Shown: positions 53,501-64,000, counted from the stretch's first letter. The stretch: 64,000 bases of DNA from Clusia tigrina (GCA_920105625.2 OV050030.1:429504240-429568239); one strand, 5' to 3'. The notes: generated from the sequence alone by a model not told the origin. Program-made: numbers and translations.

Positions 53501-56500
53501 TGAAATTTGATGCAAAAAGTAATAAAAAATTGGAAAACGAAACAAAAGGCTCAGAAATGTGCTCGCGGCAACGCATTATTCAGGCGCTGTGGGAGTGCCG
53601 CCACGGTCGCCGCCTTTCCTTTTGTACATTGGCGATTCAAGCTTTTAGTTATTATTGTTCAACTTTACTCATGTTTTACAAGGATTTTCTTATGCGAAGG
53701 TGCGAAATGTTTACGACATTTTGATTTGTACTAATCTGAAGCGGCAATTGGAACGATGGCTACATAATTAAAGCATTTAAAGTACCCGGAAAGGAAGGAC
53801 GATTCTAAATAATGCTACCGCTTTTGCTCGGAGCATGGCAGCTAACAATCCCATTAATTTTGTGGCAACTACACATGCCATTCTTGACGGCGCCCGTTCG
53901 TCCGCAGCGCGTATCGCATTGTTGAAGTTTTTGCTATCGCACAGAAGCTCATTAAATGTGGCCTTAAACACTAGCGCACGGCACTAATTTACCTTTTATC
54001 TCCACCTTGAAGTTCCCACTTTACAATATAGTGTTCTGCCATAGTTGTTTTGGTTGGGTGGGTCTGAAGGCTACTTGAAACTTCATTGTATGCAAACGAG
54101 TTATTAAATCGCAATTTCAAATCGATTTTATCGCTGTAAGGATACGCTTAGCTAGAGTGAAAAAGAGAAAATTCGCTCCAGCCCGCCCTTGTAAATAATA
54201 TGCAATTTTTCCGCAACTAAGTGGATCAGAGCATGTATGGCAAGGCTGAATAACTGTACTCGTAGTGTGCGCGAGCCACAATTGACTGTATCCATTAAGC
54301 AACACGCTAGGCCTACGTGCTCGGCCTCAGCACCACATGCACAGCGCCCGGCTTTCCATAGCCACACATACCTCAGCCCAATAGAAGCGTTGAGGACCGA
54401 CTGATATTGTCTTTGATGTTACTTCACATTTAAGTCCGGATACACCTCAAAGTCTGTACGTAATTGAAAAGCTAAACCCTACAATTTCAAAGGGAGTCAT
54501 TTTTTGCTGAACCTTCACCTGTGCAATTGTGAGCGCCTCTGCACCTAAATAAACTCAAATTTTTTTGGATTTTTTAATTGGTTTATACGTTTTTAATTTC
54601 CTAGTAATGAAAGGATTTGCCGGAGATTTGGATCTAATTGCATTAAAAAAGGAGCCTTCTTAGAATTTTCCCGGCAGTCGTAAAACATTTTAAAATGCCC
54701 TGCCTTGCCTTAACAGCTTTCGGCAGACTCGGAGGCATTCAAGGAATTAATTTCAAATTGCTTTAAGCTTTTCGAGTCACGCCCGCTTTAATTAAAAATA
54801 ATAAATTCTTCGAGCCATGCGGCACCTGGAGCTGTGTGCCACCGTGATTGGTTCCCACCTCGTTGACGAAATTTCGTTAATCATTCCGCAGAAATTTTGA
54901 AAACTTCGCCCTCTCTTCCCCACTCGTGCTATCGCGTTGTGTAATAGTCGCGTACTTTAGTTGTCAGTCAGCGATGCGTTTTATTGCATTTTTCCTAATT
55001 AAATATTGCAAATCAGCGGCAGTAGCGGCGTCAACCCACGTGCAGTCGTAAACTGCGCGCTTAACGCGACACCTTTAATTAGTGACACAGCTCCCATAAA
55101 ACCAATGCGCACTCTGGAGAGACACGAAATCGCTGGCGACATTGAAATGACAATTAAGGAAGTTGTCAAAGTTAAACTGGGTATCACCCAAGCATGAATT
55201 TGGGTACAAGTCAAATAAAATGGGGAAACACAAACTAACGCAGCCTTATCCAGAGACACAGCCATGAAACTGAGGATGATTGAGACAGCAACACTGACAA
55301 ATGTCGGTTGTGGGTGGGATACCATTTTTAATTTGGAAATTAAATTAGCTTTCCTTCATCTTTTCCATTTCATTTCCACCCGAGCAAACAATATTTTTAT
55401 GGATAAATTCATCAGTTTTCTTGTTGTTGGCCGGAAAATGTAAATACATTAATTTAAGAAAATGTTATTCAATAAACTTTGGACAGCTTTAAATGATTCA
55501 AGTTTGAAGCAAATATTTATGTTTCAGAGCTTTAAGTGTCTATATAGATGAAAAGGTGCCTCCACCAAGATGCAATCACATGAGTTGGGCACAGCAGCGT
55601 CATAAATATTGCGCCAACACCAACACAATAATAGCAACATGTGATCCTGTAGATTCAGCTTTTCAGAATGTTCTCCAACGTACGAGAAGATTCTCCATTA
55701 GTGCAAACGAGATCATGTCATCGGTCATATCCCTTATTATAAGAAAAATAGACATCACTAATGTCTTACATCAGATAGATATAGCAACGCACAACGAAGG
55801 GACCAGCCATCATTTGAAGTGTGTTTCTTCATGTTGAAACAATATTCCTTCTACTGATCACTGGGTAAGAGGGCAGAAGAGATGTTGAATCAAGGACACT
55901 TAAATGGCTCCTTCGCCACAATATCAATCACAAATAAATTCAATATATTGGTTACTTTGTAAGAGGGCAGCGGAGATGTTGAATCAACGATACTTAAATG
56001 ACTATTTCGTCACAATATCATTCACAAATATATTCATTCTACTTGTCACTGGATAAGAGGGCAGAAGACTTTTAACTACGTCAATCTTGGTGCTTTTATC
56101 TTTCTTTGGCTGTACAGACCAACTCGTCAGTTTTCAACGCGTCAATCCTTTCATTAATAACAAGTAAATTTGCAGACTCTATACACAGTGATATGAGTAG
56201 GACATTGAATACATATGCTGTAAATGCTAATAACACTATACAGATACCTTCCTTAACTAAATATTCGCAAATTAATGATTTACATTTCAATATTTTCATG
56301 AGTTTTTGGCACTGCTTAATAGTATGAAGAACAGACTAACAAGCATCGCAAATATGGACAGCTAAGATGAGGATTCACTCTGCCCGTTCACATTTGCCCC
56401 GCTAGCCGCATATTCAAAGGCTACGCAAAATAATTTTCATGTTTCTCAATTAGGATTAAAAATTAAACAGCTGAAGCATATTTCCCACTGAAAGCAACTA

Positions 56501-59500
56501 AAACTTAATCGATTTTCGAAGCAGCTCGTATACACCTCCTTAGCGGCGCTTGCACTGCAAGAAACAAACATTTTTCTGCAGTGCCGCGATTTGTTGAAAG
56601 CGATTTCAGCACTTTTCGTCCGAGTGAATAGTGAACTGCCCAGTGGTGGTGGTGCTTCTAGGCTAGCGCCGGGACGTTGTATGTAAACAAACTCATTCGC
56701 TCGTACAGAGAAGTCTGATGTTTTCAAACGGATTTTACGCAATCAATTTCAAATTAGCCATTAGAAGAAAAGGTGAGAAAATTGCCACGTTTAAACAAAA
56801 AGTGAAAAGCTGAAAACAAAAGTAAACAGACCAACGTTTAAAAACCATTCGCCATTTGCTTTGCTCAGCTATTGTTGAAAAACGCTGCACCTTTGTGGCA
56901 TTGAAATTATAAATCATAATTCTATGAGATATTTTGTCTTGATTTCTTTTCAATTGCAATTAATGATTTTTATTTGTAACTAAAATGAATTGATAATTAA
57001 TTTAATTGTTGTTGTTTAAATTCTATTGCGGACTTTTAATGGAGAACTTTTTTCAATGCAAATGAGTTGATTTGACTCATGGTTTATGTACATATGTAGG
57101 TAGGCAGGTAGAAGTGACAGCTTAGTTTATCAAAAGCACACTTGAGGACACGTTGTGATACCATGGTGTGGCGCTGTTCAAGTACTGACTGAAATTCTCT
57201 TACTTAAAGCTGTTGATAGTCAGCTTAAAGAAACCGCCGAGAAAGACACGACTCCTCCAATATGTCGGATCCTTATACATATGTACTTATGACGATTTCC
57301 GATTTATATCCATATCGCTACTCAAGAGTATTAAAGCTGGTTTTCACCCATCTCCAGAACAAGCGTTTAAAATATATTGTTCTCATACGAGTATAATTGC
57401 ATGTCCAAAGGGATTTTGCAGTATATTTCCAACGAGTTGCATTTTAGTCACGTTCATATAACTTGGTACAGCTGGCGTGTATATATCTATGCTACTATAC
57501 TAGTGGATTATTTTTTCTTCCCAAGCATTGTATAATTTTTAAATGTATCTCTATATAGACATCATTTCATATTAAGATAGGAACAAAAATTGCCGCAAAC
57601 AGAAGCACACCTGTCCTGAAGCTGCACAGGTCTGTAAACACATACTGTCCATACAGCTATTCAACTACTTTAAGTAAATTATTCTAAAGAAGGAGTACTA
57701 TATCGATTTTCGTGGATTTATGTTGGAAAATTTCAATCCAAAAGAGATGAAATCTAGGCCGAGAATTGATCCTTCTGATAAACGGGTTCAGTTAGTTACC
57801 TACACTGACTTCAATGACTTATCTGTGAACCTGATGAACCGAGATGTACGCCTTCCACCACAAGGAATTCACCAGCTGTGTTGGCCAATAAGTGCAAAAT
57901 TCCGAGGATGACCATTTAAGTGGATGGTTATGAGACTCCCACGGCCAGCAGGGAGTACGGGTACACAAGTACTAAAGGAGGAAAATCTTTTTAAATAGAA
58001 ATTAAAATTTGGAATATTTAAAAAATGTGTAAATAAGCGTTTAGCAAAATTTCCAAAATATAAATAAACACAAAAACAAATCAATCTCAACGCACCGCAA
58101 ACGCAACTGCAGGCTATTTGCGTGCGTGTGTGTGTGAGCGGCTGCTGCATGTCATTTCGCACTTCTAGCGCTGTGTGTAAACAAACCATTTCTAGCGAAG
58201 GGGGCTGAAAATTAATAATTCGACTTGAAATGTGTACGGCTCGTGAAATTTAAAATAATTTTCCATTCTATTTTTGCAGAAAAATTCCAAATTTAAACGC
58301 TGCGTGTAGCTATCAAAACCAGTTAAAATACCAAAACAATTGCATCAACATAAAATAAGCAGGAATGATGCAAGGGAGGGGGATCAGAAAACATCCCACT
58401 ACAGCCAAAGTCGCAACTGCCTCCACTACGTGCGAAGGGCATGCCATGCACTTTCGTTTCAATTGTTTGCATTTGCCTCCTGAGCTGCGTGAGTCCATTG
58501 CGGGTGCAAACAGCACGGACTCGACGTATCCGCACATTTGCTGCGTGTATTCGTATGCAAGCTTCTTTTTGGCTTATTTTTTAGTTGCAGCAAAATTTTT
58601 AATTTTAGAAATTATAAATTTGTGAACTTTTTTCAGATCTAGCGCTATAAATAAAAATTACACTCTTTCGAGTGGCGTGAAGCGTGATGGGCCGTTCCGA
58701 CGACCCGCTCATGCAAGGTAACGAAAACTATTTTGGTGTGTGATTCTTCTTGGAAATTTCCGAGTGCGTTTATTTTTGGCCGTGTTGTCGAGATTGGGGT
58801 CAATGCATTTCGACTGCTTGGACAGTAATTAACGCGCTGAGTGCGTATAAAAACCAATTTTAATTGCGGCAAAATATGTAAAAGAGACATCAGAAGAAGA
58901 GAACAATAAACAAAAATAGGACGATTGTGTTTCGTATCGGTGGAAAGACGAATATCCTGCGCAATTTTGGGGTGCACGCAATGTAAATAATTGCTTGTTC
59001 TGCTATAAGAAAAGTTAAAAATAATCCACACAATGATAATTATTGTTATTACTGTTAAAGCACATAAAAGCGTCACAATTTACCATCCACAAAGGCGTAG
59101 TAGTGTACCATATAATAAGGAGTACGTTGACACTTTTGAAGCACTTAACATAGATCCACATACAGACAGACAATGTTTTTCATAGTTTTCGAGCCGCATG
59201 TGGGCACATGTGAGTATGACAGTAAAATCTCTAGGCTGACATAAAAAACGCCAGCTTTAATGCTGAACACTCTGAGACAAAGTTTGACGCTGTTAACTTT
59301 ATTCGCCCCTTCCTAGCATTCCCTTCCAACAGAACTTAAGTCACCGGAATGGATACAAAATGTGGACCACTTTCGTTGCAGTTGGCAGGATTTGTGCTTA
59401 AATATTCCGCTCCATTGCGAAACAAAGTAAGCGATGGCCTTATGCCTAGCATAAATTGCGCACTTTTACGCATGCACAATATAAACATTTATTTCCAGCC

Positions 59501-62500
59501 AGCCAACTATCTGGAATTTACAGATGGGGCTCATTGTGACCACCTCCGACGCTTCTTCTGCCGTCTAACCCACTGGGGTTGCTTCGGTAGATTTGAGCGG
59601 TCACTTGAGTCGTCGTAAGCACTGCAAATTATTGTAAATTGGTGGGTCGACCCGTTGGTTTGTAGCCAGTGCTGGTAGCGCACATAAACGCAATTGGCAC
59701 AATTAACTCATAAAAGTGTCCTTTCGAGGAAGAAACGCTCTGAAGTGAGCTATTTGCAGTTAAACGAAAATTTACAGAACGTACGAATTAAGAAAATTGT
59801 CCTATTGAATGTTTGAATGGTGGGTGACTGACTGGTCTGTGGGCTAATTTTTACCCAAAGTGTTGGTCTTAACATCTTTTGTAAGCGAGTTGGCGTTTGT
59901 TGCTGGGTTTGGCTGCCGCGGCATTTAGAATGGGGCATTCCTATGGAAACTGAAGTAAAAGTAAAGAAGCATTTGCATAATTTTGGGTCTGGATTTTTGC
60001 AGTTGCTATCGACGCACTCACGCACACAAACGTACTCGTATGGAAAACTTGAACTACTAAACGCTGAGAGCCGATTTTAAGTGCAATTATAAAAATGTTG
60101 ACTCTTTTTTAGAAAAAGAAGTGAAGAAGAGGAAATAAACGGCTGCCTTCGTAAAGGCGAATTGTCATAGTAAGAATGAGAGGAAGACAAAGAACGTTAC
60201 GAGAACTCAAAATCACGGGATACTGCTTTAATCTAAATAATTTCCGTTTTAAAAGTCAAAACAAGTCCTTGGCACATGAGACATTTTTGTGCGATCGACA
60301 GGAAAAACCATAACAAAAGCGCAGACGGTGCGCGGCACGTAATTTGCGGAGCCCGCGCAATTGTAATGAAAAGTAGCGAAAAACATTTTGAATATGAAAT
60401 GAGCATGTAAATTACACTTGCCACAAGGGAAGGGAAGGAGAAGAAGGGCAGGGAAGGAGAAGAAGCAGTGGGAAGGAGAAGAAGGTCAGGGAAGGACAAG
60501 AAGGGGAGGCCAACAGTAAATCAATTGGGAGGCAAGAGCACCACGTCAATTTACTGCCTTCTCCTTCTTTAAGCGCAACTGAGGAGGATTTATATTACAT
60601 ATTTTAAGTAGGTCATTATCATAGGTAACCACATTATTTATGGCTTTGGAGCAAATCTTAAATAAGTCTTTTGAATTTGTGTATACTCACACTGAAAACA
60701 AGTCAAAAATGTATGCCCCAATTAGGCAGGAAGAGCACATCTGCTCTTGATAACCTTAACCGACTTTTTTACAGAACCAAACGCTGTTACGCATGCATAT
60801 GGACTCCTTCTATCTAAGCTGGCGGTGCATCCGCATTTGCATTTGTATTTGAATTGTAACAAACACAATTTTTTAGTGGTAATACTAAGAGATACGGCAC
60901 GCAATGAGAGGGCCCAAAGTGCAATTATACTGAAGTCCAGAAAATGAACACAATGGTAAACAATGATAAACAAAGTGGAGGAAATTATCTAGTAATTCAG
61001 TGGAATCATATCCAAATGATATATATTTTCACTCATATGTTGAAATAGGACGAAATAGCCAGAATAACAATAAGCCAAGGAGCTGCAATAAAATATCTCC
61101 TTTAAAAAGACAGGAAAAATGAATTGGATTACCGAGTTTTCAGAATCTGATTTGACAATAAGAATAGTTTCCACAATCAATTGGATTACTCGATTCGTCA
61201 GAGACAATAAGAATAGTTTCAATCTGACTTGGATGAAGAAGAAATCAATTGGAATACTCGATTCATCAGAGACATATGAATGATTCATCAGAGATGAATG
61301 AAAATGAAAAATCACCACAGTATTGCTTGTGTGTGGCAGTCCTACCAACTAAGACCTTCGAACGGAAGAGAAACATGAGAAGAAGTGCATGTGAGTCTCC
61401 GAAGGCCGAACCCTTTTATTAGCATTTTATCACATCAAGTGAAAACACAAAAAAATCGCCTTTCAAAGGGTGCGTGATTGTTCGACTTGCTTCGGCCGGC
61501 ACTGCATCCTGCCGCTGTTGCAGTAAGCACGCCATAACTAATTGCAATTTGTTTGTAAATAGGTTTTTACTGTTTTCTCGATATTTTATATGCAAATGTG
61601 CGTTTGGAAAAGAGCGTGTCGCTCTGTAGCAGCGGCATCAAATCGTGCCCAATACCTAACAATATGCCAGATGGCGACCGCTTCTATCGGACTCGGCAGT
61701 TTTCACGAATTGATTATTGAAAGATTGATGAAAAACGCATATTTCAAAGCCCAGTCAATCACTCATCAGCTACAGCGGCATACCTGCACCCTTCCGGGTC
61801 GTTGTCATTAATCTTGTTTAGGTGAGGGTGTGTTTATCCCTGACTTACATGCAAAATGTCTTTAATTAAACTTGATTTTTGTGTGTGTGTAAATTTACCG
61901 AATGTTTCAACAAAATCTCTGCACACAGATCTTCCACTGAACCGCCCCACTACGCCTACACCTTTCATTCATGTGATAAAGGGGCGCCGTGAGATAGGGA
62001 GAATGTCCCCACAACAACTGCGTGCAGAAAAGGGGGAAATAGCTGTGTAATAAATTTCACCTGCATAAAAACAATTTATTATAATTTATGTGAGCTCTTT
62101 GTCTGAGTGTGTACGACTGTGCACGTAGGTGCGCTTCAACACGAAACAAAGCGCTCGTACGTCCTACTGCCCTACCGCCCGTCAGCGTCGTTGAGGCTTA
62201 AATGTACCAATGTAGAAGTGCGCCATATTTCCATTTTGCCATAAAACTGAAAGTGGAAATCGATGGTCGGGTGATAAATCAAATCAAATGGATTGGTTCG
62301 CTCTGAGCATAATAATTGGTCCTGCTCTCTGGCCCCAAAAAGAAAAAGCGTGGGCGAAGACAAATGTAAAAAAGTGTACATCACGGTTGCACGGTCACTG
62401 CAAGTGCAGATGCAACAGCATTAACAACAGAGTAGCTTTAGTCGGCCGACATGAGGAGCGTCCAGATTTACTGCAAATAAATAAATTCAACTGCCTTCAT

Positions 62501-63190
62501 CGGCCGACGGCGGTTTGACGTGTTGACACATTTTGACAGATGTTATTTTGCAACGCGTTTTGTGTTTCCCCAGTGCATTTCTTGGAAACGATTTCCATGG
62601 AATAATTCCACGCAACTTCTCCTGTGTAATTTCTTTGTTTTGGCTGTTGAATTATCGTTTAAATGTTTTTCCTTTTTAAAGCGAATTTAGAGCAAATGTT
62701 ATGAATTGATGAAATTTAATAATCTGAAACAGTATATTCATGTGTGAGTTTGCCCAACTGAACAATTCGGCAGTTCTCCATATTCTGAAATTACTGCAGA
62801 TTTAATGCATAACGACACTATAATTGACCAAGCATAATAAACTGAACACATACCATATTTCTCTCCCCAATTAACTCCTAACACACAAACCTAAAGCAAC
62901 ATCTAAATCTATTATGACCTTTTAGGATACTTGTGAGAAATCATAATTTCGAGTTTACATTTTCCATTTCACAGTCAAGTAGTTTCCAAATAGTCCATAA
63001 ATCGTCCGCTTTATACCCACGTCTAAATCAATAAAATTCGCAGGATGAATTTCTTCAACATAACAAAATTATTTGCTCGCACTCTTTAAGACTCGAAAGG
63101 AACAAAAATTGCCGACTTGTGAATTTAGCCACATACCTCCGTATAACGTTTGGATAGACTCCTGCAAAGTCTTTTGTAAAAAGGTGCCAT
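36697..63190 (-). CDS. RGK-family (Rad/Gem/Rem) small GTPase
   Basis: Eleven coding exons in transcript order: 63190-63137, 53352-53075, 45739-45638, 45562-45413, 45278-45159, 44605-44511, 42528-42437, 42125-41933, 37465-37330, 37057-36896, 36814-36697. GT-AG joins keep phase, giving 499 aa. The N-terminal half is low-complexity and basic ([26 protein letters not shown]). G-domain: P-loop GGTAVGKSS (240-248); [20 protein letters not shown] where a Ras protein has its switch I Thr; DHAYTEM (290-296) in place of DxxG; NKADL (348-352); ETS (376-378). A basic tail follows ([11 protein letters not shown]) and the C-terminus is [10 protein letters not shown] without a CAAX box, the hallmark RGK end. 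RGK proteins inhibit high-voltage-activated calcium channels and act on Rho-kinase signalling. The first exon ([11 protein letters not shown]...) is the least certain: it rests on ATG context, a GAG|GTATGT donor and matching phase across a 9.8-kb intron. Flies have several RGK genes; I cannot say which one this is. Confidence 0.9.
37970..39905 (+). pseudogene. Second jockey-like RT relic, in an RGK intron
   Basis: Plus-strand fragments appear in the usual order: [12 protein letters not shown] near 38,210; [20 protein letters not shown] near 38,300; [12 protein letters not shown] at about 38,670-38,705 (the RT box); a [24 protein letters not shown] block near 38,980-39,040; and [20 protein letters not shown] then NMEILQRF at about 39,610-39,710. 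Stops and frameshifts abound. It is interrupted at 39,112 to about 39,545 by another LINE end and lies antisense to the host gene, in the 41,932-37,466 intron. Confidence 0.85.
39112..39545 (-). mobile_element. LINE 3' end with GGTTA tail, nested in the jockey relic
   Basis: On the minus strand an 82-codon frame (39,464-39,216) reads [15 protein letters not shown] then [20 protein letters not shown], the RNase H tail and zinc knuckle of a LINE C-terminus. It is followed by a short 3'UTR (the complement of GGCAGCCAGTCTACAGACCA) and a tail seen on the plus strand as GGTTAGGTTAGGTTAGGTTA at 39,112. Jockey sequence is present on both sides, which sets the insertion order. The right limit is approximate. 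Confidence 0.75.
40024..40250 (+). mobile_element. Probable tRNA-derived SINE
   Basis: The 5' part has RNA polymerase III promoter boxes: A-box-like TGGTCTATTGG at 40036-40046 and B-box GGTTCAAATCC at 40080-40090, with tRNA-like spacing. The T-arm stem has a mismatch and the acceptor and anticodon stems pair poorly, so it is not a working tRNA gene. About 130 bp of unrelated body follows, ending in a (TA)n tail near 40,235-40,250. This head-body-tail layout is that of a tRNA-derived SINE. No target duplication was confirmed. Confidence 0.7.
40251..41932 (-). other. RGK intron DNA
   Basis: Remainder of the 41,932-37,466 intron. I see no repeat, exon or RNA gene in it. Confidence 0.5.
42529..44510 (-). 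other. RGK intron DNA between the switch-region exon and the P-loop exon
   Basis: A/T-rich intron with GT-rich runs near 43,100-43,290. No exon or element was recognised. Confidence 0.55.
44793..44836. repeat. 22-bp tandem duplication
   Basis: TATGGAAGAGTTCAGTATTC occurs twice head to tail within an RGK intron. Confidence 0.85.
46894..46957. repeat. Perfect 17-bp inverted repeat with 30-nt loop
   Basis: GATGGCTGCATTTTCTA at 46894-46910 is exactly complementary to TAGAAAATGCAGCCATC at 46941-46957. The loop contains part of the stem sequence again (GGTGATGGCTGTATAG), which suggests a small duplication and inversion. Confidence 0.85.
46995..47150. repeat. Tandem repeat, ~42-50-bp unit, about 3.5 copies
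   Basis: The block TTTCTGCAAAGACATATGCT, with variants, begins at 47002, 47044, 47093 and 47143. Each is followed by a CTTTCTTTTTAAG-like tract, and the later units also share GGACGAAAG. Confidence 0.85.
47496..47542. repeat. (CA)n microsatellite, landing site of LINEs
   Basis: About 23 CA dinucleotides, followed by CATACAGT. It directly abuts the first of three R1-type LINE insertions. Confidence 0.95.
47549..48085 (+). mobile_element. R1-type LINE copy 1, internally deleted
   Basis: Starts with the RT box region ([12 protein letters not shown]), then jumps to the C-terminal region ([13 protein letters not shown] and a zinc knuckle beginning CCDNC, with [13 protein letters not shown] in a shifted frame). 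The RT palm after GVPQGS is missing, so this is an internal deletion. The frame ends near 47,991 and is followed by 3'UTR and an A-rich tail. Flanks are CA repeat plus CATACAGT on the left (47529-47548) and nearly the same 20 bases on the right (48086-48105, one difference). The element is dead. Confidence 0.8.
48113..48576 (+). mobile_element. R1-type LINE copy 2, 3' end only
   Basis: Strongly 5'-truncated. It begins at the zinc knuckle ([18 protein letters not shown]) and continues open to a stop at about 48,391, then 3'UTR and an A-rich tail. Flanked by ATACAGTTAAGTAC (48099-48112) and ATACAGTCAAGTAC (48577-48590), a 14-bp target duplication with one change. The protein differs clearly from copies 1 and 3, so it represents a separate subfamily. 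Confidence 0.82.
48605..50968 (+). pseudogene. R1-type LINE copy 3, 5'-truncated reverse transcriptase, frameshifted
   Basis: Two long frames, 48,624-49,484 and 49,306-50,271, cover [95 protein letters not shown] (catalytic pair intact) and [17 protein letters not shown]. They join by a frameshift near 49,400. A second shift lies near 50,262 and a stop near 50,416, before the C-terminal knuckle (CLYC...[10 protein letters not shown] at about 50,560-50,615). The element ends in about 18 A (with one preceding GA break) and is framed by an exact 13-bp duplication, CAGCCGCACATAC (48592-48604 and 50969-50981). Motif layout fits the R1 clade. It is not functional because of the breaks. Confidence 0.88.
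50982..53074 (-). other. RGK intron DNA
   Basis: Right part of the 53,074-45,740 intron. Apart from a short repeat relic near 52,630 nothing was recognised. Confidence 0.5.
52628..52690 (-). repeat. Relic of the GGTTA-tailed repeat family
   Basis: Contains TTTTAGGTTTTCGTGGCAGTC, then CAGTCTACAGACCAA and CACTATGGGTCCA, matching the tail-proximal 3'UTR of the insertion at 39,112-39,180. Only about 60 bases are preserved. Confidence 0.7.
55855..56070. repeat. Tandem repeat, 94-bp unit, about 2.3 copies
   Basis: TAAGAGGGCAG recurs at 55866, 55960 and 56054, exactly 94 bases apart. Between them GAGATGTTGAATCAA, ACTTAAATG and CACAATATCA(A/T)TCACAAAT repeat in the same order. It starts with partial unit sequence such as ATTCCTTCTACTGATCACTGG. 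Confidence 0.9.
57099..57270 (-). mobile_element. Short 3' fragment of LINE family B
   Basis: TAGGTAGGCAGGTAG at the left, then the complement of the family B 3'UTR (AAAAGCACACTTGAGGACACG, TGATACCATGGTGTGGCGCTG, TTCTCTTACTTAAAG), aligning with 17,957-18,120 and with the 3' end of the intact copy. Only the 3'UTR end is preserved. It lies in the sense direction of the host gene, within its intron. Confidence 0.85.
58636..58718 (+). other. Exon-like segment on the plus strand
   Basis: A pyrimidine-rich acceptor (TTTTTTCAG) precedes about 83 bases that contain ATGGGCCGTTCCGACGACCC (GC-rich against its surroundings) and end at CAAG|GTAACG, a plausible donor. This could be a first coding exon ([10 protein letters not shown]...) of a gene running rightwards out of the window or nested in the intron. 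No continuing exon was found in the remaining 5 kb, so it may be chance. Confidence 0.2.
60425..60512. repeat. Polypurine minisatellite
   Basis: Repeats of AGGGAAGGAGAAGAAGG and close variants, about four imperfect units, almost purely A and G on the plus strand. Such tracts can form triplex (H-DNA) structures; that is known chemistry, not shown here. Confidence 0.85.
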
Positions 63191-63660
63191 TTCGTCACAA
63201 ATTCTTTCACTCGTTTCAGCTGCTTCTTTGATTGCTGGCTGATACACTTTAATGTTTCACTTTTACGTTTTTATTTAAAGGTTTTTTTTATGAAGTAAGT
63301 CACTCAAAGAGTTTACATATTTGATTTCAACTTTCAAATCTGATGAAAAATCTTTAGAAAATTCAATTTGCACACTCGCGTGTTTGTCCTTTTTCTAGTC
63401 ACTGCAATTTTCTTGCAACTAAAAAGTTTCGCCAGAATTGTTTCTCCCGCTCTCTGATTCGACTTCGACTCAATTTAGTTGTGCTGTTCGTAAACAAATG
63501 AACATGATGCTCGGCAGGCACGCAGCTTTTTATCTCTTCGCTGGCAGATAATTTCGTTTGTTCGGCGTCGGCAGCTGCTAGACGAGATAAATCGAAGCGG
63601 CTCGTGCCTACTCGATCAGGAAAACAGAGCGATCAGGCCGCGGCAGAGCAGTCGAGTCAA
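63191..63660 (-). promoter_or_regulatory. Candidate RGK promoter and 5'UTR
   Basis: On the minus strand GATAAAAAGCTGCG, a TATA-like box, lies at about 63,522-63,535. Roughly 30 bases downstream, near 63,500, is a possible start region (CATCATGTTCATTTG). From there to the ATG at 63,190 would be about 310 bases of 5'UTR. An in-frame stop lies upstream of the ATG (near 63,258) with no ATG between, which supports that start. GC-rich sequence with CGATC-type motifs lies just upstream. Confidence 0.4.
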
Positions 63661-64000
63661 ATAATAATCTGTATTTTATATTTGATACAGCGAAGAAATT
63701 TAATAACACCCAGCTGGAAATTTCGTCGGCGCTGAATACATGTGTACTATATCAGTTTAGATATGCAGCTTCGCGAAACCAACAACAAAATCAGTGCATA
63801 ATGAATTGCATTAGTATCGGAGAAAATTATTTTCACCACTTTTACATCTTTTACAGAAGAGTGTTGCCGAAGAATAACACCAAACAGTATACATTAATAG
63901 AGATTGAATCACTAAAAATTTTGTGAAATGGAAGTGAAGGCGATTTCATAAAAATCGGTGAGCGACAAGGAGTTTGCTAGGAAACCCCACGAACAAAATT
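63661..64000. other. Upstream intergenic DNA
   Basis: A/T-rich; no feature was recognised before the window ends. Confidence 0.5.

Larger units (their letters stand above)
53353..63136 (-). other. Large first coding intron of the RGK gene (if the first exon is right)
   Basis: 9.8 kb without a recognised coding exon for the host gene. It holds a 94-bp tandem repeat, a LINE B fragment, a polypurine tract and one unexplained exon-like segment on the opposite strand, all listed separately. Alternative first exons of the host gene could also be here; none was convincing. Confidence 0.5.

Noticed and set aside
59349..59618. An 89-codon plus-strand frame
   Set aside because: No family resemblance, no plausible splice sites at its ends, and unremarkable base composition.

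Overview
AT-rich, intron-containing DNA from an insect nuclear genome, almost certainly a higher (brachyceran) fly. Three spliced genes match known Drosophila genes, and the rest is filled with fly-type mobile DNA: jockey-like and R1-like LINEs, a Tc1-like transposon, MITE/foldback elements and a tRNA-derived SINE. The repeat style, with recurrent GGTTA-tailed fragments, is compatible with a true fruit fly (Tephritidae), but that is only a guess. LAYOUT. 1-14.7 kb has no recognisable protein gene: a direct repeat at the left edge, a possible promoter/5'UTR block at 10.4-11.0 kb and a ~132-bp tandem repeat at 11.97-12.75 kb. 14,731-16,280 (+): Swim, a secreted TINAG-like pseudoprotease, five coding exons, 433 aa. 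16.3-19.7 kb: convergent 3' ends and a LINE fragment. 19,724-22,598 (-): Vps35, the retromer scaffold, eight coding exons, 804 aa. 22.6-25.0 kb: Vps35 upstream region. 25.0-36.4 kb is a transposon nest: a 1.1-kb foldback element, a MITE with a perfect 8-bp target duplication, a LINE inserted into another LINE with an 8-bp duplication, a jockey relic split by a Tc1-like element, a 25-bp minisatellite, an inverted-repeat element and a long (AT)n(GT)n tract. 36,697-63,190 (-): an RGK-family (Rad/Gem/Rem/Kir) GTPase, eleven coding exons over 26.5 kb, predicted 499 aa. Its introns hold a second jockey relic with a nested LINE, a SINE, and three R1-type LINE insertions lined up beside one (CA)n tract at 47.5-51.0 kb. 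HOW THE GENES RELATE. They share no pathway visible here; this looks like ordinary microsynteny. Swim belongs to a family that acts in extracellular Wingless spreading, Vps35 sorts endosomal cargo including the Wnt carrier Wntless, and RGK proteins modulate voltage-gated calcium channels and the cytoskeleton. The Swim/Vps35 Wnt link is notable but is inference. LIMITS. Exon joins were made by eye from GT/AG sites, reading phase and family similarity. UTRs, transcription starts and poly(A) sites are only suggested.
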